This document shows, one piece after another, positions 13,321 to 26,717 of a DNA stretch of 64,000 bases. The translations under genes were made by a program, and so were the position numbers. The notes below the pieces were generated by a model, which saw only the letters and a program-made list of their open reading frames with translations, was not told the origin of the DNA and did no database searches. Positions within the stretch are counted from its first letter, which is position 1; each line of letters starts with the position of its first letter. The DNA is from Arthrobacter mangrovi (GTDB lineage Bacteria > Actinomycetota > Actinomycetes > Actinomycetales > Micrococcaceae): positions 155,907 through 219,906 of the forward strand of contig NZ_BRVS01000007.1 of assembly GCF_026011795.1 (NCBI RefSeq), in the 5' to 3' direction.

Positions 13321-13907
13321 GCGCTCCAGTCCTCGATGACGACTTCGTTGACCGGCGCGCCGTCGCGGGCGTCGGTTTCGGCCAGCCGGACGCGGACCTT
13401 CTCGACCGAGGATGTCGGCAGGTTCTTGCCGACGTGGTCCGCCCGGATGGGCAGTTCGCGGTGCCCCCGGTCCACCAGGACGGCCAGGCGCACGATCCGG
13501 GGCCGGCCGAGGTCCACCAGGGCGTCCAGGGCGGCGCGGATGGTCCGGCCGGAGTACAGGACGTCGTCGACCAGGACGACGACCTTGTCGTCGATTCCGG
13601 AGGACGGCAGCTGGGTGGGCAGCGGAGCGCGGGTGGGCTGGCGCTTCAGGTCGTCCCGGAACATGGTGACGTCCAGCTGGCCGGTGATGTCGTCGGCCTT
13701 GACGCTGCCGTCGGCGGCCTCGATCTTGGCCGCGAGGCGGCGGGCCAGCGGAAAGCCGCGCCGCGGGATGCCCAGCAGGACGAGGTCTTTGGAGCCCTTG
13801 TTCGATTCAAGGATCTCATGGGCAATGCGAGTGAGTGCGCGGTCGATGTCCGCTTCGGCGAGAACTACACGTGATGACTGCGGCGAAACCGTGCCGGACG
13901 TGTTCAT
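13317..13907 (-). CDS. pyrR: Pyr operon regulator / uracil phosphoribosyltransferase
   Basis: RNA-binding regulator that senses UMP/UTP and also belongs to the phosphoribosyltransferase fold. The PRPP loop [14 protein letters not shown] lies near residues 104-117. [12 protein letters not shown] and the FRDDL segment are typical of PyrR. ATG at 13907 is chosen because AAGGAGG lies 9 bases upstream; a longer frame to 13934 has no ribosome site. The ribosome site is part of the RNA element at 13920-13950, so PyrR probably represses its own operon's translation. It overlaps pyrB by four bases. Confidence 0.95.
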   Translation of the reverse strand: MNTSGTVSPQSSRVVLAEADIDRALTRIAHEILESNKGSKDLVLLGIPRRGFPLARRLAAKIEAADGSVKADDITGQLDVTMFRDDLKRQPTRAPLPTQLPSSGIDDKVVVLVDDVLYSGRTIRAALDALVDLGRPRIVRLAVLVDRGHRELPIRADHVGKNLPTSSVEKVRVRLAETDARDGAPVNEVVIEDWSA

Positions 13908-13919
13908 CTGATGCCGCCT

Positions 13920-13950
13920 CCTTCCCCGCCTCACAGGACGGACTTAAAGG
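13920..13950 (-). promoter_or_regulatory. PyrR-binding RNA element overlapping the pyrR ribosome site
   Basis: Read on the minus strand, the stretch has CCTTTAAG, then CCGTC, a CTGTGA hexaloop, GGCGG and GGAAGG. CCGTC and GGCGG can pair (with one G-U) around a loop that fits the known CNGNGA PyrR consensus, and CCTT can pair with AAGG below. This matches the anti-antiterminator element of Bacillus pyr leaders. Here it overlaps the AAGGAGG ribosome site of pyrR (13917-13923), with no terminator after it, which implies translational repression as described for mycobacteria. Seen: sequence and pairing. Inferred: binding. Confidence 0.75.
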
Positions 13951-13967
13951 TTGGTTGCCCAACCAAC
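13950..13967 (-). other. Hairpin just upstream of the PyrR element
   Basis: GTTGGTT / AACCAAC, a perfect 7-pair stem with a GGGC loop, ends at the first base of the PyrR element. It could help present the element. No U-tract follows, so it is not an obvious terminator. Confidence 0.45.
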
Positions 13968-14009
13968 GTACCACAGCGGAAGGACCGTCCTGCGCCCGGA
14001 ACGGCCGAA

Positions 14010-14034
14010 GGTGGCCCCCGTCACGGGGACCACC
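14010..14034 (-). terminator. Hairpin terminator after nusB
   Basis: GGTGGTCCCCG / CGGGGGCCACC, 11 pairs including one G-U with a three-base loop, 38 bases after the nusB stop and upstream of the pyrR leader. No U-tract follows on the minus strand. Confidence 0.55.
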
Positions 14035-14071
14035 TCCTGCACGGTTTTTCGGGCGCCGAACCGGCGTTCGA

Positions 14072-14494
14072 TCAGGCCAGCAGCGTGGGCTTGAGCTGCT
14101 GCAGCCGGCCCAGGAGACCGTTGATGAACGACGGCGATTCATCCGTCGAGAGGGTCCGCGACAGTTCCACTGCTTCACTGACCGCGACACCGTCGGGGAC
14201 GTCGTCGTTGTACAGCAGCTCCCAGGTGCCCACGCGCAGGATGATCCGGTCCACGCTGGGCATGCGCTCCAGCGGCCATCCCTGCGAGTAGGTGGACAGG
14301 AACTCGTCGATGGCCGGCTGCATGGCCATGACGCCCTCGACGATGTCCACCGTGTAGGGATTGATGCTCTGGTCCGTCTTGTCACGCCGGTCGCGCAGGG
14401 CCTCGGTGGGCCGGACCGAGCGCTGCTCGGCCTCGAAGAGGATGTCGACGGCGCGGCGGCGGGCCTTGCCGCGGGCGGAAGTGGGTGCACTCAC
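14072..14494 (-). CDS. nusB: Transcription antitermination factor NusB
   Basis: All-helical RNA-binding factor that with NusE (S10) supports antitermination on rRNA operons. At 140 residues it has the typical ARRRAVDILFEAEQR N-terminal arginine-rich helix, VDRIILRVGTWELLY in the middle and FINGLLGRL near the end. GTG at 14494 shares one base with the efp stop (TAGTG), and efp-nusB is a common actinobacterial pair. Confidence 0.95.
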   Translation of the reverse strand: MSAPTSARGKARRRAVDILFEAEQRSVRPTEALRDRRDKTDQSINPYTVDIVEGVMAMQPAIDEFLSTYSQGWPLERMPSVDRIILRVGTWELLYNDDVPDGVAVSEAVELSRTLSTDESPSFINGLLGRLQQLKPTLLA

Positions 14495-15057
14495 TAGTCG
14501 TTGACTCGTCCCAGGTAGTCGCCGCTGCGGGTGTCGACCTTGACCTTGGTACCGGTTTCCAGGAACAGCGGAACCTGGATCTGGTAGCCGGTCTCCACGG
14601 TGGCGGGCTTGGTTCCGCCGGTGGAGCGGTCGCCCTGCAGGCCGGGCTCCGTGTAGGTGATCTCCATGACCACGGACGCCGGCAGTTCGATGTACAGCGG
14701 GGTGCCGTCGTGCATGGCGATGTTGACCTTGATGTTTTCCAGCAGGAAGTTCTCGTCGTCACCGACGACGGCGCCGGGTACGGTCACCTGGTCGTAGTCC
14801 TGGACGTCCATGAAGACGAAGTCGTCGCCGTCCTTGTACAGGTAGGTGTAGTCGCGGCGGTCCACCGTGGCGGTCTCGATCTTCAGGCCGGCATTGAAGG
14901 TCTTGTCCTGGATCTTGCCGGAGACAACGTTCTTGATCTTGGTGCGCACGAAGGCGCCGCCCTTGCCCGGCTTGACATGCTGGAACTCGATGACATTCCA
15001 CAGCTGGCCGTCCATGACCAGCACGGTCCCGTTCTTGATGTCGTTGGTTGTCGCCAC
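14494..15057 (-). CDS. efp: Translation elongation factor P
   Basis: Relieves ribosome stalling at proline runs. At 187 residues it has the normal three-domain length (KOW-like N-terminus, two OB domains). The tip loop that reaches the peptidyl-transferase centre reads KPGKGGA, with Pro30 and Lys32. Actinobacterial EF-P is known to work with an unmodified lysine, and no EpmA, EarP or YmfI-like modification gene is in view. The C-terminal signature [20 protein letters not shown] is complete. It overlaps nusB by one base. Confidence 0.96.
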   Translation of the reverse strand: MATTNDIKNGTVLVMDGQLWNVIEFQHVKPGKGGAFVRTKIKNVVSGKIQDKTFNAGLKIETATVDRRDYTYLYKDGDDFVFMDVQDYDQVTVPGAVVGDDENFLLENIKVNIAMHDGTPLYIELPASVVMEITYTEPGLQGDRSTGGTKPATVETGYQIQVPLFLETGTKVKVDTRSGDYLGRVND

Positions 15058-15136
15058 AGTTTCTCTTTCGTCGATTCAAGCGCCAGAAAAGTTCACGGAT
15101 TATTCTACCCGCTCGGAAGCCGCCTCTCGTCGCGCC

Positions 15137-16779
<1,643 letters not shown>

Positions 16780-16789
16780 CAGGACGGCA

Positions 16790-17989
16790 CTAGCTCCCGA
16801 TCGAGTCCAGCGACGCCGGGATGGCTTCGACATAGCTGCGGATATTCCGGGCGGTCTCGGCGAGGGAGTCGCCGCCGAACTTTTCCGTGACGGCCTCGGC
16901 CAAAACCAGCGCCACCATGGCTTCGGCCACGACGCCGGCGGCCGGCACCGCGCAGACGTCCGAACGCTGGTGGTGTGCCTTGGCGGCCTCGCCGGTGCTG
17001 ACGTCGATGGTCTGCAGCGCGCGGGGAACCGTAGCGATCGGCTTCATCGCGGCGCGGACCCGCAGCGTGTCGCCGATGCTCATGCCGCCCTCGATGCCGC
17101 CGGCGCGGTTGGTGGACCGGACGATGGTGCCGTGCTCGTCGCGGACAATTTCGTCATGCGCCTCGGAGCCGCGGCGGCCCGCCGTCTGGAAGCCGTCGCC
17201 CACCTCCACGCCCTTGATCGCCTGGATGCCCATCAGGGCAGCGGCCAGCCGCGCGTCCAGCCGGCGGTCCCAGTGGACGTAGCTGCCTAGTCCCGGCGGC
17301 AGCCCGTAGGCCAGCACCTCGACCACGCCGCCGAGTGTCTCGCCTTCCTTGTGGGCGGCGTCGACCTCCTGCACCATGGCCAGGGACGTTTCTGCGTCGA
17401 AGCAGCGCAGGGGATCCTCGTCCAGCGCGATCACGTGCCGCGGTTCGGGCACCGGACCGCCTTCCGGGACGGACACGCGGCCGAGGGACACGGTGTGGCT
17501 GACAAGTTCGATGCCGAGGGCCTTCAGGAAGTTCGCGGCCACGGTGCCCAGCGCTACGCGGGCGGCGGTCTCGCGGGCGCTGGCGCGTTCGAGCACCGGG
17601 CGGGCTTCATCGAAACCGTACTTCTGCATGCCCGTGAAGTCGGCATGCCCGGGACGGGGCCGGGTCAGGGGGGCGTTGCGCGCGGATTCGGCCAGTTCGG
17701 CCGGATCGACCGGCTCGGCGGACATGACCTTCTCCCACTTGGGCCACTCGGTATTGCCGACCTGGATGGCGACGGGGCCGCCCTGGGTCAGGCCGTGGCG
17801 GACGCCTCCGAGGATGGTGACCTGGTCCTGCTCGAACTTCATCCGGGCGCCGCGGCCGTAACCAAGCCGGCGGCGGGCCAGGGCATCCTGGATATCCGAG
17901 ATGTGCAGTTCGACGCCGGCGGGGACGCCTTCGACAATTCCAACCAGGGCCGGACCATGGGATTCACCGGCGGTTAACCAACGCAACAT
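16790..17989 (-). CDS. aroC: Chorismate synthase
   Basis: FMN-dependent final step to chorismate. The 399 residues carry the N-terminal [14 protein letters not shown] (residues about 8-21), [29 protein letters not shown] and the later [11 protein letters not shown] and PIATVP motifs. It lies 32 bases after aroE and 10 before aroK, as part of the shikimate group. Confidence 0.97.
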   Translation of the reverse strand: MLRWLTAGESHGPALVGIVEGVPAGVELHISDIQDALARRRLGYGRGARMKFEQDQVTILGGVRHGLTQGGPVAIQVGNTEWPKWEKVMSAEPVDPAELAESARNAPLTRPRPGHADFTGMQKYGFDEARPVLERASARETAARVALGTVAANFLKALGIELVSHTVSLGRVSVPEGGPVPEPRHVIALDEDPLRCFDAETSLAMVQEVDAAHKEGETLGGVVEVLAYGLPPGLGSYVHWDRRLDARLAAALMGIQAIKGVEVGDGFQTAGRRGSEAHDEIVRDEHGTIVRSTNRAGGIEGGMSIGDTLRVRAAMKPIATVPRALQTIDVSTGEAAKAHHQRSDVCAVPAAGVVAEAMVALVLAEAVTEKFGGDSLAETARNIRSYVEAIPASLDSIGS

Positions 17990-18021
17990 GCCATCAATAC
18001 TGCCATGCTTGCGGGGACCCT

Positions 18022-18927
18022 TCAGCGCCGGGAGGCACCGACCGCGTCACACATCACATTTGTGACTTCGGCAGCGTTCGTGAACCGCTCCCCGGCAAAG
18101 AGCCGCACCTGCTCCACGGCCTGGTAGATCAGCATCTCAAGCCCATGCACGACGATGCCGCCCTGCCGCTGCCATTCGGCGGCGATCGCGCTGGGCCACG
18201 GGTCGTACGCGGCATCGAGCAGCACTCCCCCGGGACGCCGCCTCGGCGCCCCGGCGAGCCGTTCCGCCAAAGAATCCGCTCCGTGCGGCGGCAGGGTGGA
18301 GATCACGGTGTCCGCTTCGGCAAGGGCTTCTGCCGCGGCATCCCAGCCGCGGACTTCAAGCGGGATGCCGAAGTGCGCGGCGACCGCCTCGACGCCGGAC
18401 GCCTTGGCCGGGTCGCGGAGGCAAAGCGCCACCGAGGACGGCTCCAGCGACGCCAGAGCCGCGGCCGCCGCCGCCGCGGTGCCGCCTCCGCCCAGAATGA
18501 GGGCCGGGGCGCCGTCCTGCACGCCGGCGTGCCGCAGCGCCCCGATAATCCCGGCCACGTCCGTATTATGGCCGCTCAGCGAGACCCTGCCGCCGTCGTC
18601 GTACTCTGCCACCACGGTGTTGAGGACACCCAGGACCTGCACCAGCTCGCTGGTCCGGTCCATCAGCGGCACCATGGCCGACTTCAGGGGCATGGTGACC
18701 GAGAGGCCCGCCCAGCCCGGCTCGGAGCGCAGCGTCCGGATGAATCCGGGCAGCGCCTCGGGCGTGACGTCGATGGCGCGGTAGCTGCAGTCGAAGCCAA
18801 TCAGCTCATAGGCTGCCCGATGGAGCGCCGGCGACTTCGAATGGCCGATCGGATGGCCCAGCACCGCTGCCCGGCATCCGCTGCGGCCCGAGCCGCCGGC
18901 GGGTGCGGCCGGCATGCTTAGTCGCAC
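18022..18927 (-). CDS. aroE: Shikimate dehydrogenase
   Basis: Reduces 3-dehydroshikimate with NADPH. Substrate-domain motifs are [29 protein letters not shown] (catalytic lysine) and the later GHNTDVAG. The dinucleotide-binding loop is [16 protein letters not shown]. Start choice is open: GTG at 18927 (301 residues, overlapping the mltG stop, GAGGG close upstream) or ATG at 18915 (297 residues). The gene follows mltG immediately, linking the shikimate group to the mltG-ruvX-alaS run. Confidence 0.93.
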   Translation of the reverse strand: MRLSMPAAPAGGSGRSGCRAAVLGHPIGHSKSPALHRAAYELIGFDCSYRAIDVTPEALPGFIRTLRSEPGWAGLSVTMPLKSAMVPLMDRTSELVQVLGVLNTVVAEYDDGGRVSLSGHNTDVAGIIGALRHAGVQDGAPALILGGGGTAAAAAAALASLEPSSVALCLRDPAKASGVEAVAAHFGIPLEVRGWDAAAEALAEADTVISTLPPHGADSLAERLAGAPRRRPGGVLLDAAYDPWPSAIAAEWQRQGGIVVHGLEMLIYQAVEQVRLFAGERFTNAAEVTNVMCDAVGASRR

Positions 18928-20147
18928 CGTCCCTCATCCTGCTCGCTGCACCACTTCAGGTATTCCTTGGTGTAGGCGTTGTGCTCTTCCAGCGTCTCGG
19001 AGAACTTGGTCTCGCCGGTGTCCAGGTTGACCGTGACCCAGTAGTAGTACGGCACGTCGTCCGGATTCGCGGCCGCGTCGATTGCCGGGCCGCCCGGGGA
19101 GTTGATCGGGCCAACCGGCAGGCCGGTATGCGCGTACGTGTTGTACGGGTTGTCCTTGTCCGCTTTCTCTTCCGGCGTGATGTCGTACCCCTTGCGGCCC
19201 AGGCCGTAGGTCACCGTGGCGTCGGACTGGATGAAGCCGTTGGTCTCCGTATTGTCCGGCTTCAGCCGGTTCTCGATGGCGCCCGCCACCGCCCCGTAGT
19301 CCGCCTCGCCCGCCTCGGCCTCGATGATGCTGGCAACCGTCAGGACGTCGTACTGCTGGTTCGGGTCGGTAATTCCGTCCTTTTCCAGCCGCTCGAAGGT
19401 GTTGTCGACCATGGTCTTGAGGATTTCCTCGGCGGTGGCCTCCAGCGGGAAGCGGTACTCCGCCGGGAACAGGTAGCCGTCCAGGTTCCGCGCCTTGTCC
19501 GGCAGGCCGAACGCGGCCGGGTCCTTGGCCAGGGTTTCAAACTCGCTGACGGCAATCCCGGTGCCCTTGGAGAGGGCCTCGAAAACCTCCTGCTGGCGCC
19601 AGGTCCGGTTGATGGCGGCGTAGTTTACGCCTTCTTCCTGGGCGAGGAGGACGCCGGCGGCGTCGGCTGCCTTCATCTGCCGCTTGAGCTTGTACTCGCC
19701 GGGCTGGACTTCGCGTCCATCGGCCTGGTTGGCCAGTTCGTCGATGAACTTGTCCGAGGAGGCCACGACGTCCTGATCCACCAGCGAGCCGGCGATCGCG
19801 AGCGGGCCGGCGCCCTGCTCGACGGTGACGGTCACCTCGCCCTCGCCCGGGCCCGGATAGTCCTTCAGGTCATTCATGCCGAGCAGGTTCTGCAGGAACA
19901 GGACCACGCCGACGAGGGCGCCGGCGAAGAGGCCGAAGACCACCAGCAGCGCGATATTGCGGCGACGCCGCCGCTGCCGCTTGATCTTGTTGCGCCGGCT
20001 GCGCTTGCGTGCCGGAGGTTCCGGATCGTAGTCGGGCCCCAATTCGCCCTCGTAGTCCAAGGCGTGCTCGGCCTCGAACTCGTCGAGCGATTGCCCGGCG
20101 GGCCGGTAGTCCGGATAAGGAGGGTTCTCCGGATAGCTTTTGCTCAC
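18918..20147 (-). CDS. mltG: Endolytic murein transglycosylase MltG
   Basis: Cuts nascent glycan strands at the outer face of the membrane. The 409-residue protein has a proline- and acid-rich cytoplasmic N-terminus (1-45), a strongly basic patch (KRSRRNKIKRQRRRRR), one membrane helix (about 66-87), then a LysM-like part and the YceG catalytic domain. The catalytic glutamate is in ASIIEAEAG, and LDGYLFPAEYRF is family-typical. The ATG at 20147 overlaps the ruvX stop by four bases. Confidence 0.95.
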   Translation of the reverse strand: MSKSYPENPPYPDYRPAGQSLDEFEAEHALDYEGELGPDYDPEPPARKRSRRNKIKRQRRRRRNIALLVVFGLFAGALVGVVLFLQNLLGMNDLKDYPGPGEGEVTVTVEQGAGPLAIAGSLVDQDVVASSDKFIDELANQADGREVQPGEYKLKRQMKAADAAGVLLAQEEGVNYAAINRTWRQQEVFEALSKGTGIAVSEFETLAKDPAAFGLPDKARNLDGYLFPAEYRFPLEATAEEILKTMVDNTFERLEKDGITDPNQQYDVLTVASIIEAEAGEADYGAVAGAIENRLKPDNTETNGFIQSDATVTYGLGRKGYDITPEEKADKDNPYNTYAHTGLPVGPINSPGGPAIDAAANPDDVPYYYWVTVNLDTGETKFSETLEEHNAYTKEYLKWCSEQDEGRCD

Positions 20148-20722
20148 CGCTTGTTCTCACCATCATTGTCATGTACGCGTGGAATCTCGGTCTCGTCTTC
20201 CCCTGGACCTGCGCCGGGCGCCTGGACAGGGTCCGGCGCGGCCACGGGGGTGCCCACGTCCCGTCCTTGCGCACGCTGCATATCCAGGGCGTGCTGCAGG
20301 ATCTCCACTGCAGCGACCTGGTCAACAACTTTACGGTGGTCACGGCTGCTCATGCCAGCGCCGTGCAGCGTGCGGTGGGCGCTGACGGTCGTCAGCCTCT
20401 CGTCGACCAGGCTGACGGCCGTGTCCAGTCCGGCCGCCGAGAGCGCGGCCGCGAGCCGTTCGGCATAGTCGCGGGCCATCCGGGTGGAGGCCGATTCCCC
20501 GCCACGCATGGTCCGGGGCAGCCCCACGAAGACCTGGACGGCGGAACGCTCCGCTGCTTCCTTCACCACCAGGCGAATGTCGCTGTCCTTCTTGGCGTCG
20601 CGCTTGAGCGTCCGGATCGGGGTCGCCAGGATGCCCGCCGGGTCCGAGCCGGCCAGGCCCACCCGGGCCTGGCCGACGTCGACCCCTAGCTTGCTGCCGG
20701 CGGGAGCGATTGCGCTGGACAC
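20144..20722 (-). CDS. ruvX: RuvX/YqgF family putative Holliday junction resolvase
   Basis: RNase H-fold nuclease family implicated in rRNA maturation or junction resolution. GTG at 20722 gives 192 residues and follows AAGG; longer frames would run into alaS. Motifs are LGVDVGQARVGLAGSD (near residues 12-27), VFVGLPRTMRGGES, LVDERLTT and the late aspartate in VDQVAAVEILQ. A C-terminal, proline- and acid-rich tail of about 40 residues goes beyond the usual 140-160-residue core. It is coupled to mltG by a four-base overlap. Confidence 0.9.
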   Translation of the reverse strand: MSSAIAPAGSKLGVDVGQARVGLAGSDPAGILATPIRTLKRDAKKDSDIRLVVKEAAERSAVQVFVGLPRTMRGGESASTRMARDYAERLAAALSAAGLDTAVSLVDERLTTVSAHRTLHGAGMSSRDHRKVVDQVAAVEILQHALDMQRAQGRDVGTPVAAPDPVQAPGAGPGEDETEIPRVHDNDGENKR

Positions 20723-20732
20723 GTTGTGCGCC

Positions 20733-23414
<2,682 letters not shown>

Positions 23415-23476
23415 GGTGCCTAATTACCCTTCCGGTGGTACAAAATGCGGCGAGCGGAAAGCTGCCGGAGAAAAAT

Positions 23477-23710
23477 CTAGCGCGTCCGGACGTCATCTGC
23501 GGAATCGATGCCGAGCGCAACGCGGAGGTCCGCTTCCCGCTCGGTCATGCCTTCCCGCAGCGCGTTCGCGAAATCCGCGATGCTGTCGGCCACGCCCGCC
23601 ACGGCGCGGTTAAGGCCCTCGGGGCCAATGGCCTGCTTGGCCGAGTTGAGTTTGCGCATGGCCAGGACGCCGATCGCGATGCCGGCGCCCATCCAGATGA
23701 GCCGCTTCAT
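23477..23710 (-). CDS. Small membrane-associated protein, DUF6167-like
   Basis: A 77-residue protein with a short hydrophobic N-terminal segment (LIWMGAGIAIGVLAM, residues 4-18), then an amphipathic helical region (LNRAVAGVADSIADFANALREGM) and an acidic end. It has a strong GGGAGGAA ribosome site before ATG 23710. It sits between alaS and the DUF948 gene, a neighbourhood conserved in related actinobacteria. The function is unknown. The family name is from memory of this neighbourhood. Confidence 0.7.
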   Translation of the reverse strand: MKRLIWMGAGIAIGVLAMRKLNSAKQAIGPEGLNRAVAGVADSIADFANALREGMTEREADLRVALGIDSADDVRTR

Positions 23711-23732
23711 AATGTGGTTCCTCCCTCAGCCG

Positions 23733-24110
23733 TCAGCGGCTGCGCCGGCCGCGGCCGGTGGACTTGGATCGGGCAGAGAAGGCGGTGCGCACACCGTAGG
23801 AGAACGCCGCGACCTTGATCAGCGGCGAGCCGATCGTCGCCGCGACCAGCGAGGAGAGTGCCGAAACGTTGGCGGTCGCGTCCGATACGTTGGACGAGAT
23901 TCCGTCGACCTTCTTGAGCTGCTCGTTCGTGGTGTTGACCGTGGTGGTCACCTCATCGATCAGCGGGGTGGTCCCGTCGCTGATGGACCGGATAGTGGTG
24001 CGGAGCTCGTCGAAGACCTTCCCCAGCTTCAAGACCGGGACGGCCAGCAGGGCCACCAGCACGGCGAACACGCCCGCGGCGATCAGACCGGCAATATCTC
24101 CACCTGACAT
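23733..24110 (-). CDS. DUF948 membrane protein
   Basis: A 125-residue protein with an N-terminal membrane helix (residues about 6-27), then a heptad-like stretch rich in T, S, V and N (about 35-85; DELRTTIRSISDGTT, NTTNEQLKKVDGISSNV) typical of DUF948 proteins, and a basic C-terminus (RSKSTGRGRRSR). ATG 24110 follows AAAGGAG. It is probably co-transcribed with the DUF6167-like gene and alaS. The cellular role is unknown; a general-stress or envelope role is only a guess. Confidence 0.75.
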   Translation of the reverse strand: MSGGDIAGLIAAGVFAVLVALLAVPVLKLGKVFDELRTTIRSISDGTTPLIDEVTTTVNTTNEQLKKVDGISSNVSDATANVSALSSLVAATIGSPLIKVAAFSYGVRTAFSARSKSTGRGRRSR

Positions 24111-24223
24111 GGAACTCCTTTGCAGTTTTGTGCGCGTCCCGCCCGGCCGTTCACGGCACTGGATTCGGCTGGCGACGTCGGTGCTTTGCGTCTGAAGTGC
24201 ATCCGCACCTCATATGTACCTTA

Positions 24224-24267
24224 CCTACTGAACAGCCCGCGGCGCTTGCCACGGGCTGTTCAGTAGG
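24224..24267 (-). terminator. Strong hairpin terminator after rpsD
   Basis: Perfect 16-pair stem CCTACTGAACAGCCCG / CGGGCTGTTCAGTAGG with a 12-base loop, 72 bases past the rpsD stop. Its perfection suggests a real terminator despite the missing U-tract. Confidence 0.75.
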
Positions 24268-24338
24268 GGTTCCGCTGCTGCGGTATCCAGTTGTCCGCAG
24301 CCGGTCCTCGTCAGACGGAGACCGGCTCCCGGCCGGGA

Positions 24339-24965
24339 TTAGCGTGCGTAGTACTCGACGACCAGCTGCTCTTCGCAGGTGACCGGAACCTCGGCGCGCT
24401 TGGGGCGGCGGACCAGGCGGGCCTGGAGCTTCTCAAGCTGGACATCCAGGTAGGCCGGAACCGTCGGCAGAACGTCGCGGTGGGCGCCGGCTGCCGCAAC
24501 CTGGAACGGCGGCATCTTCTCGGAGCGCTCGTGCACGTGCACCAGCTGGCCTTCGGCAACGCGGAAGGACGGACGGTCCACGCGCTTGCCATCAACCATG
24601 ATGTGGCGGTGCACGACCAGCTGGCGGGCCTGGGCGATGGTGCGGGCGAAGCCGGCACGCAGGACCAGCGCGTCAAGACGCATTTCCAGCAGCTCGATCA
24701 GGTTTTCACCGGTCAGGCCGGCGGTGTTGCGGGCCTCTTCGAAGACACGGGTCATCTGTGCTTCGCGGATGCCGTACTGGGCACGCAGGCGCTGCTTTTC
24801 GCGCAGGCGGACGGCGTAGTCGCTGTCCTGCTTGCGGCGGGCACGACCATGCTGGCCGGGACCGTACGGGCGGCGCTCCATGTACTTCTCGGCCTTGGGG
24901 GTCAGGGCAATTCCCAGGGACCGCGAAATGCGGACCTTGCGGCGGGCTCGTGTGTTGTTAGCCAC
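24339..24965 (-). CDS. rpsD: Ribosomal protein S4
   Basis: Primary 16S rRNA-binding protein of the small subunit. GTG at 24965 (208 residues) follows GGAAGGA by 4-5 bases and starts ANNTRARRKVRISR, as in relatives; longer frames to 25070 do not match the family. The S4 domain is seen in LEMRLDALVLRAGFARTIAQARQLVVHRHI (about 93-122), where IAQARQLVVHRHI is diagnostic. It is a monocistronic unit ending in a strong hairpin. S4 often represses its own mRNA, and the long untranslated stretch upstream could serve that, but no S4 target was identified. Confidence 0.97.
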   Translation of the reverse strand: MANNTRARRKVRISRSLGIALTPKAEKYMERRPYGPGQHGRARRKQDSDYAVRLREKQRLRAQYGIREAQMTRVFEEARNTAGLTGENLIELLEMRLDALVLRAGFARTIAQARQLVVHRHIMVDGKRVDRPSFRVAEGQLVHVHERSEKMPPFQVAAAGAHRDVLPTVPAYLDVQLEKLQARLVRRPKRAEVPVTCEEQLVVEYYAR

Positions 24966-25130
24966 GATGTCCTTCCAATTCATGCGGTGAAGTGATCTGC
25001 TGGCCTCCACGATCGGAGAGCGTTGGTCACCGCTGCCTTCAGCTACAACCGCCCGGAGCGCACGTCCCACCCAGGCGAAAATCCATTCCGGGAACGACGG
25101 CGCAGAAAGCGGCTTGCCAGTCAGCGAACA

Positions 25131-25139
25131 ATCCTAGCA
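25131..25139 (-). promoter_or_regulatory. Possible extended -10 promoter of rpsD
   Basis: On the minus strand TGCTAGGAT reads as an extended -10 element (TGnTAnnnT), about 165 bases before the rpsD start. No good -35 hexamer lies 17-18 bases upstream, so this is tentative. Confidence 0.3.
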
Positions 25140-25203
25140 TCAAATGGCGGCGGCCCGGAGCGCCAGAGTGTTGCGCCGGTTGCAGACCGTGGATGGACGC
25201 AGG

Positions 25204-26028
25204 CTACCGCTGTTCCCTGGGTGGCGCGGGAGGAATAATGTCGGGGCTTCGAACCAGCGAACCGATCAGGACGGACGGGCGGCCCCGGAAGTGAAGGCCC
25301 GCGACGACCGCCACAGCGGCAACCCCCAGGATGCCGCACATCATGTCCGTCACGGTGTCCACCAGGCCCGCATTCTGGGCACGGGTTCCCAGGAAATGGT
25401 CGCTGGTGAATTCGGCGATTTCCCACATTGCCGCGATGAACCCTCCGGCCAGCACCACCCCCGCCACCATCAGGAACGGGGGAAGGGCAAGCTGCGTCCG
25501 TCGGCATGCGACTCCAAGCGCGAACACTGTGGCCCAACCGACCAAAGCGCCTGAAAACGCGTGCACAGGCTTGTCCCACAAAGTCCAGAAAGCGTAGAGC
25601 CGCATCTGGGTGCCAACGAACGGCCCCGCAAGCAGGAACACGAAATAGCAGCCGTGCAGCCAGGTCGGGCACCGGCTATTGAACGCCAGTTCCACCGCGG
25701 AAGGAATCAGTGCCGCCGCGATCAGCATGGCCGGGACGGCCGAGTCGCTCCAGGCCTGCGCCAGGCCGGCGGCCGCCAGGACACCAAGAAAAAACACCTC
25801 CACCACAACAAGCATCCTCGTTGCGGGGGCATCCAGGACCGATCGGAGGACCGAACGGAAGGGCAGAGCCGGCACGGCGGCGTGACCCCCCACAGCGGAC
25901 GGGTTGCCGTTCACGGGCATGTGGACCGCCGCATGTTCCGGGTTCCCGCCGGCCTGGCCGCGGGTTCCGGCAGTTTCGGCGGGCTCTTCCTGCGGAACGG
26001 GATCGGAGTGCATGGCATTCTCCCCCAA
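25204..26028 (-). CDS. Polytopic membrane protein, YjdF/DUF2238-like
   Basis: A 274-residue protein with a hydrophilic, disordered N-terminus (1-65) and about six membrane helices. Two charged motifs between helices are notable: WDKPVHAFSG and WEIAEFTSDHFLGTRAQNAGLVDTVTDM (key residues W-E-I-x-E, then the D-T-V-T-D of its end). Both resemble the conserved motifs of the YjdF/DUF2238 family. The biochemical role is unknown. Starts at 26028 or 26013 are both ATG-like. It stands alone, divergent from dtd. Confidence 0.6.
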   Translation of the reverse strand: MGENAMHSDPVPQEEPAETAGTRGQAGGNPEHAAVHMPVNGNPSAVGGHAAVPALPFRSVLRSVLDAPATRMLVVVEVFFLGVLAAAGLAQAWSDSAVPAMLIAAALIPSAVELAFNSRCPTWLHGCYFVFLLAGPFVGTQMRLYAFWTLWDKPVHAFSGALVGWATVFALGVACRRTQLALPPFLMVAGVVLAGGFIAAMWEIAEFTSDHFLGTRAQNAGLVDTVTDMMCGILGVAAVAVVAGLHFRGRPSVLIGSLVRSPDIIPPAPPREQR

Positions 26029-26257
26029 TCGGACGCGGCCGCCGTTCGCGTTAGGCCCGGCCCTGCGGACCTGCCCCTAGAGCCACCCCGCCACCCCGCG
26101 GCGGTGCGGCACCCGGACGGACCGGCAGCAGTCACAAAACCGAACCGGCCTTGTCCGTCACACCTTGAGTGTAACGATGGCCACACGCGGGAGGAATGAT
26201 ATGCGTCATCGTTTTCCGACACGGGCTTCTGCATGGCCCCGCCACTACGCTGGAGGA

Positions 26258-26710
26258 ATGCGAGCCATACTCCAGCGGGTCAGCCGCGCCAGCGTCAGCG
26301 TCGAGGGAAAGATTGTCGGAGCCATCGACGAACCCGGCCTGCTGGTGCTGGCCGGTGCCACCCACACCGACAGCGAGGCCGAGGCGGCATTGCTTGCGCA
26401 GAAGATCTGGAACCTGCGCATCCTGGAGGGCGAAAAATCCTGCTCCGACGTCTCGGCCCCGCTGTTGGTGGTCAGTCAATTCACCCTCTACGCCGACACC
26501 CGGCGCGGCCGGCGCCCGTCCTGGTCTGCTGCCGCACCGGGCGAAACCAGCGAGCCGCTCATCGACAGCCTCGTGACCGGGCTCCGGGACCTCGGCGCGC
26601 GCGTGGAGACCGGCATCTTCGGCGCGATGATGGAGGTTGAGCTGGTGAACTCCGGCCCGTTCACGATCAGCCTGGACACCGAGGACTTCGCGAAGCCACG
26701 CCGGGGCTGA
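26258..26710 (+). CDS. dtd: D-aminoacyl-tRNA deacylase
   Basis: Hydrolyses D-amino acids (and glycine on tRNA-Ala) from tRNA. At 150 residues with [15 protein letters not shown] at the start it has the exact family length. The active-site motif [12 protein letters not shown] and the chirality-setting [11 protein letters not shown] with its cis-proline are intact. ATG 26258 is set by the family N-terminus; the GGAGGA before it is unusually close. It is convergent with rarA. Confidence 0.95.
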   Translation: MRAILQRVSRASVSVEGKIVGAIDEPGLLVLAGATHTDSEAEAALLAQKIWNLRILEGEKSCSDVSAPLLVVSQFTLYADTRRGRRPSWSAAAPGETSEPLIDSLVTGLRDLGARVETGIFGAMMEVELVNSGPFTISLDTEDFAKPRRG

Positions 26711-26717
26711 CCGGAAA

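Noticed and set aside
13908..14071. Transcription attenuator of Bacillus type ahead of pyrR
   Set aside because: No terminator hairpin with a U-tract lies between the PyrR element and the pyrR start; the element overlaps the ribosome site instead.
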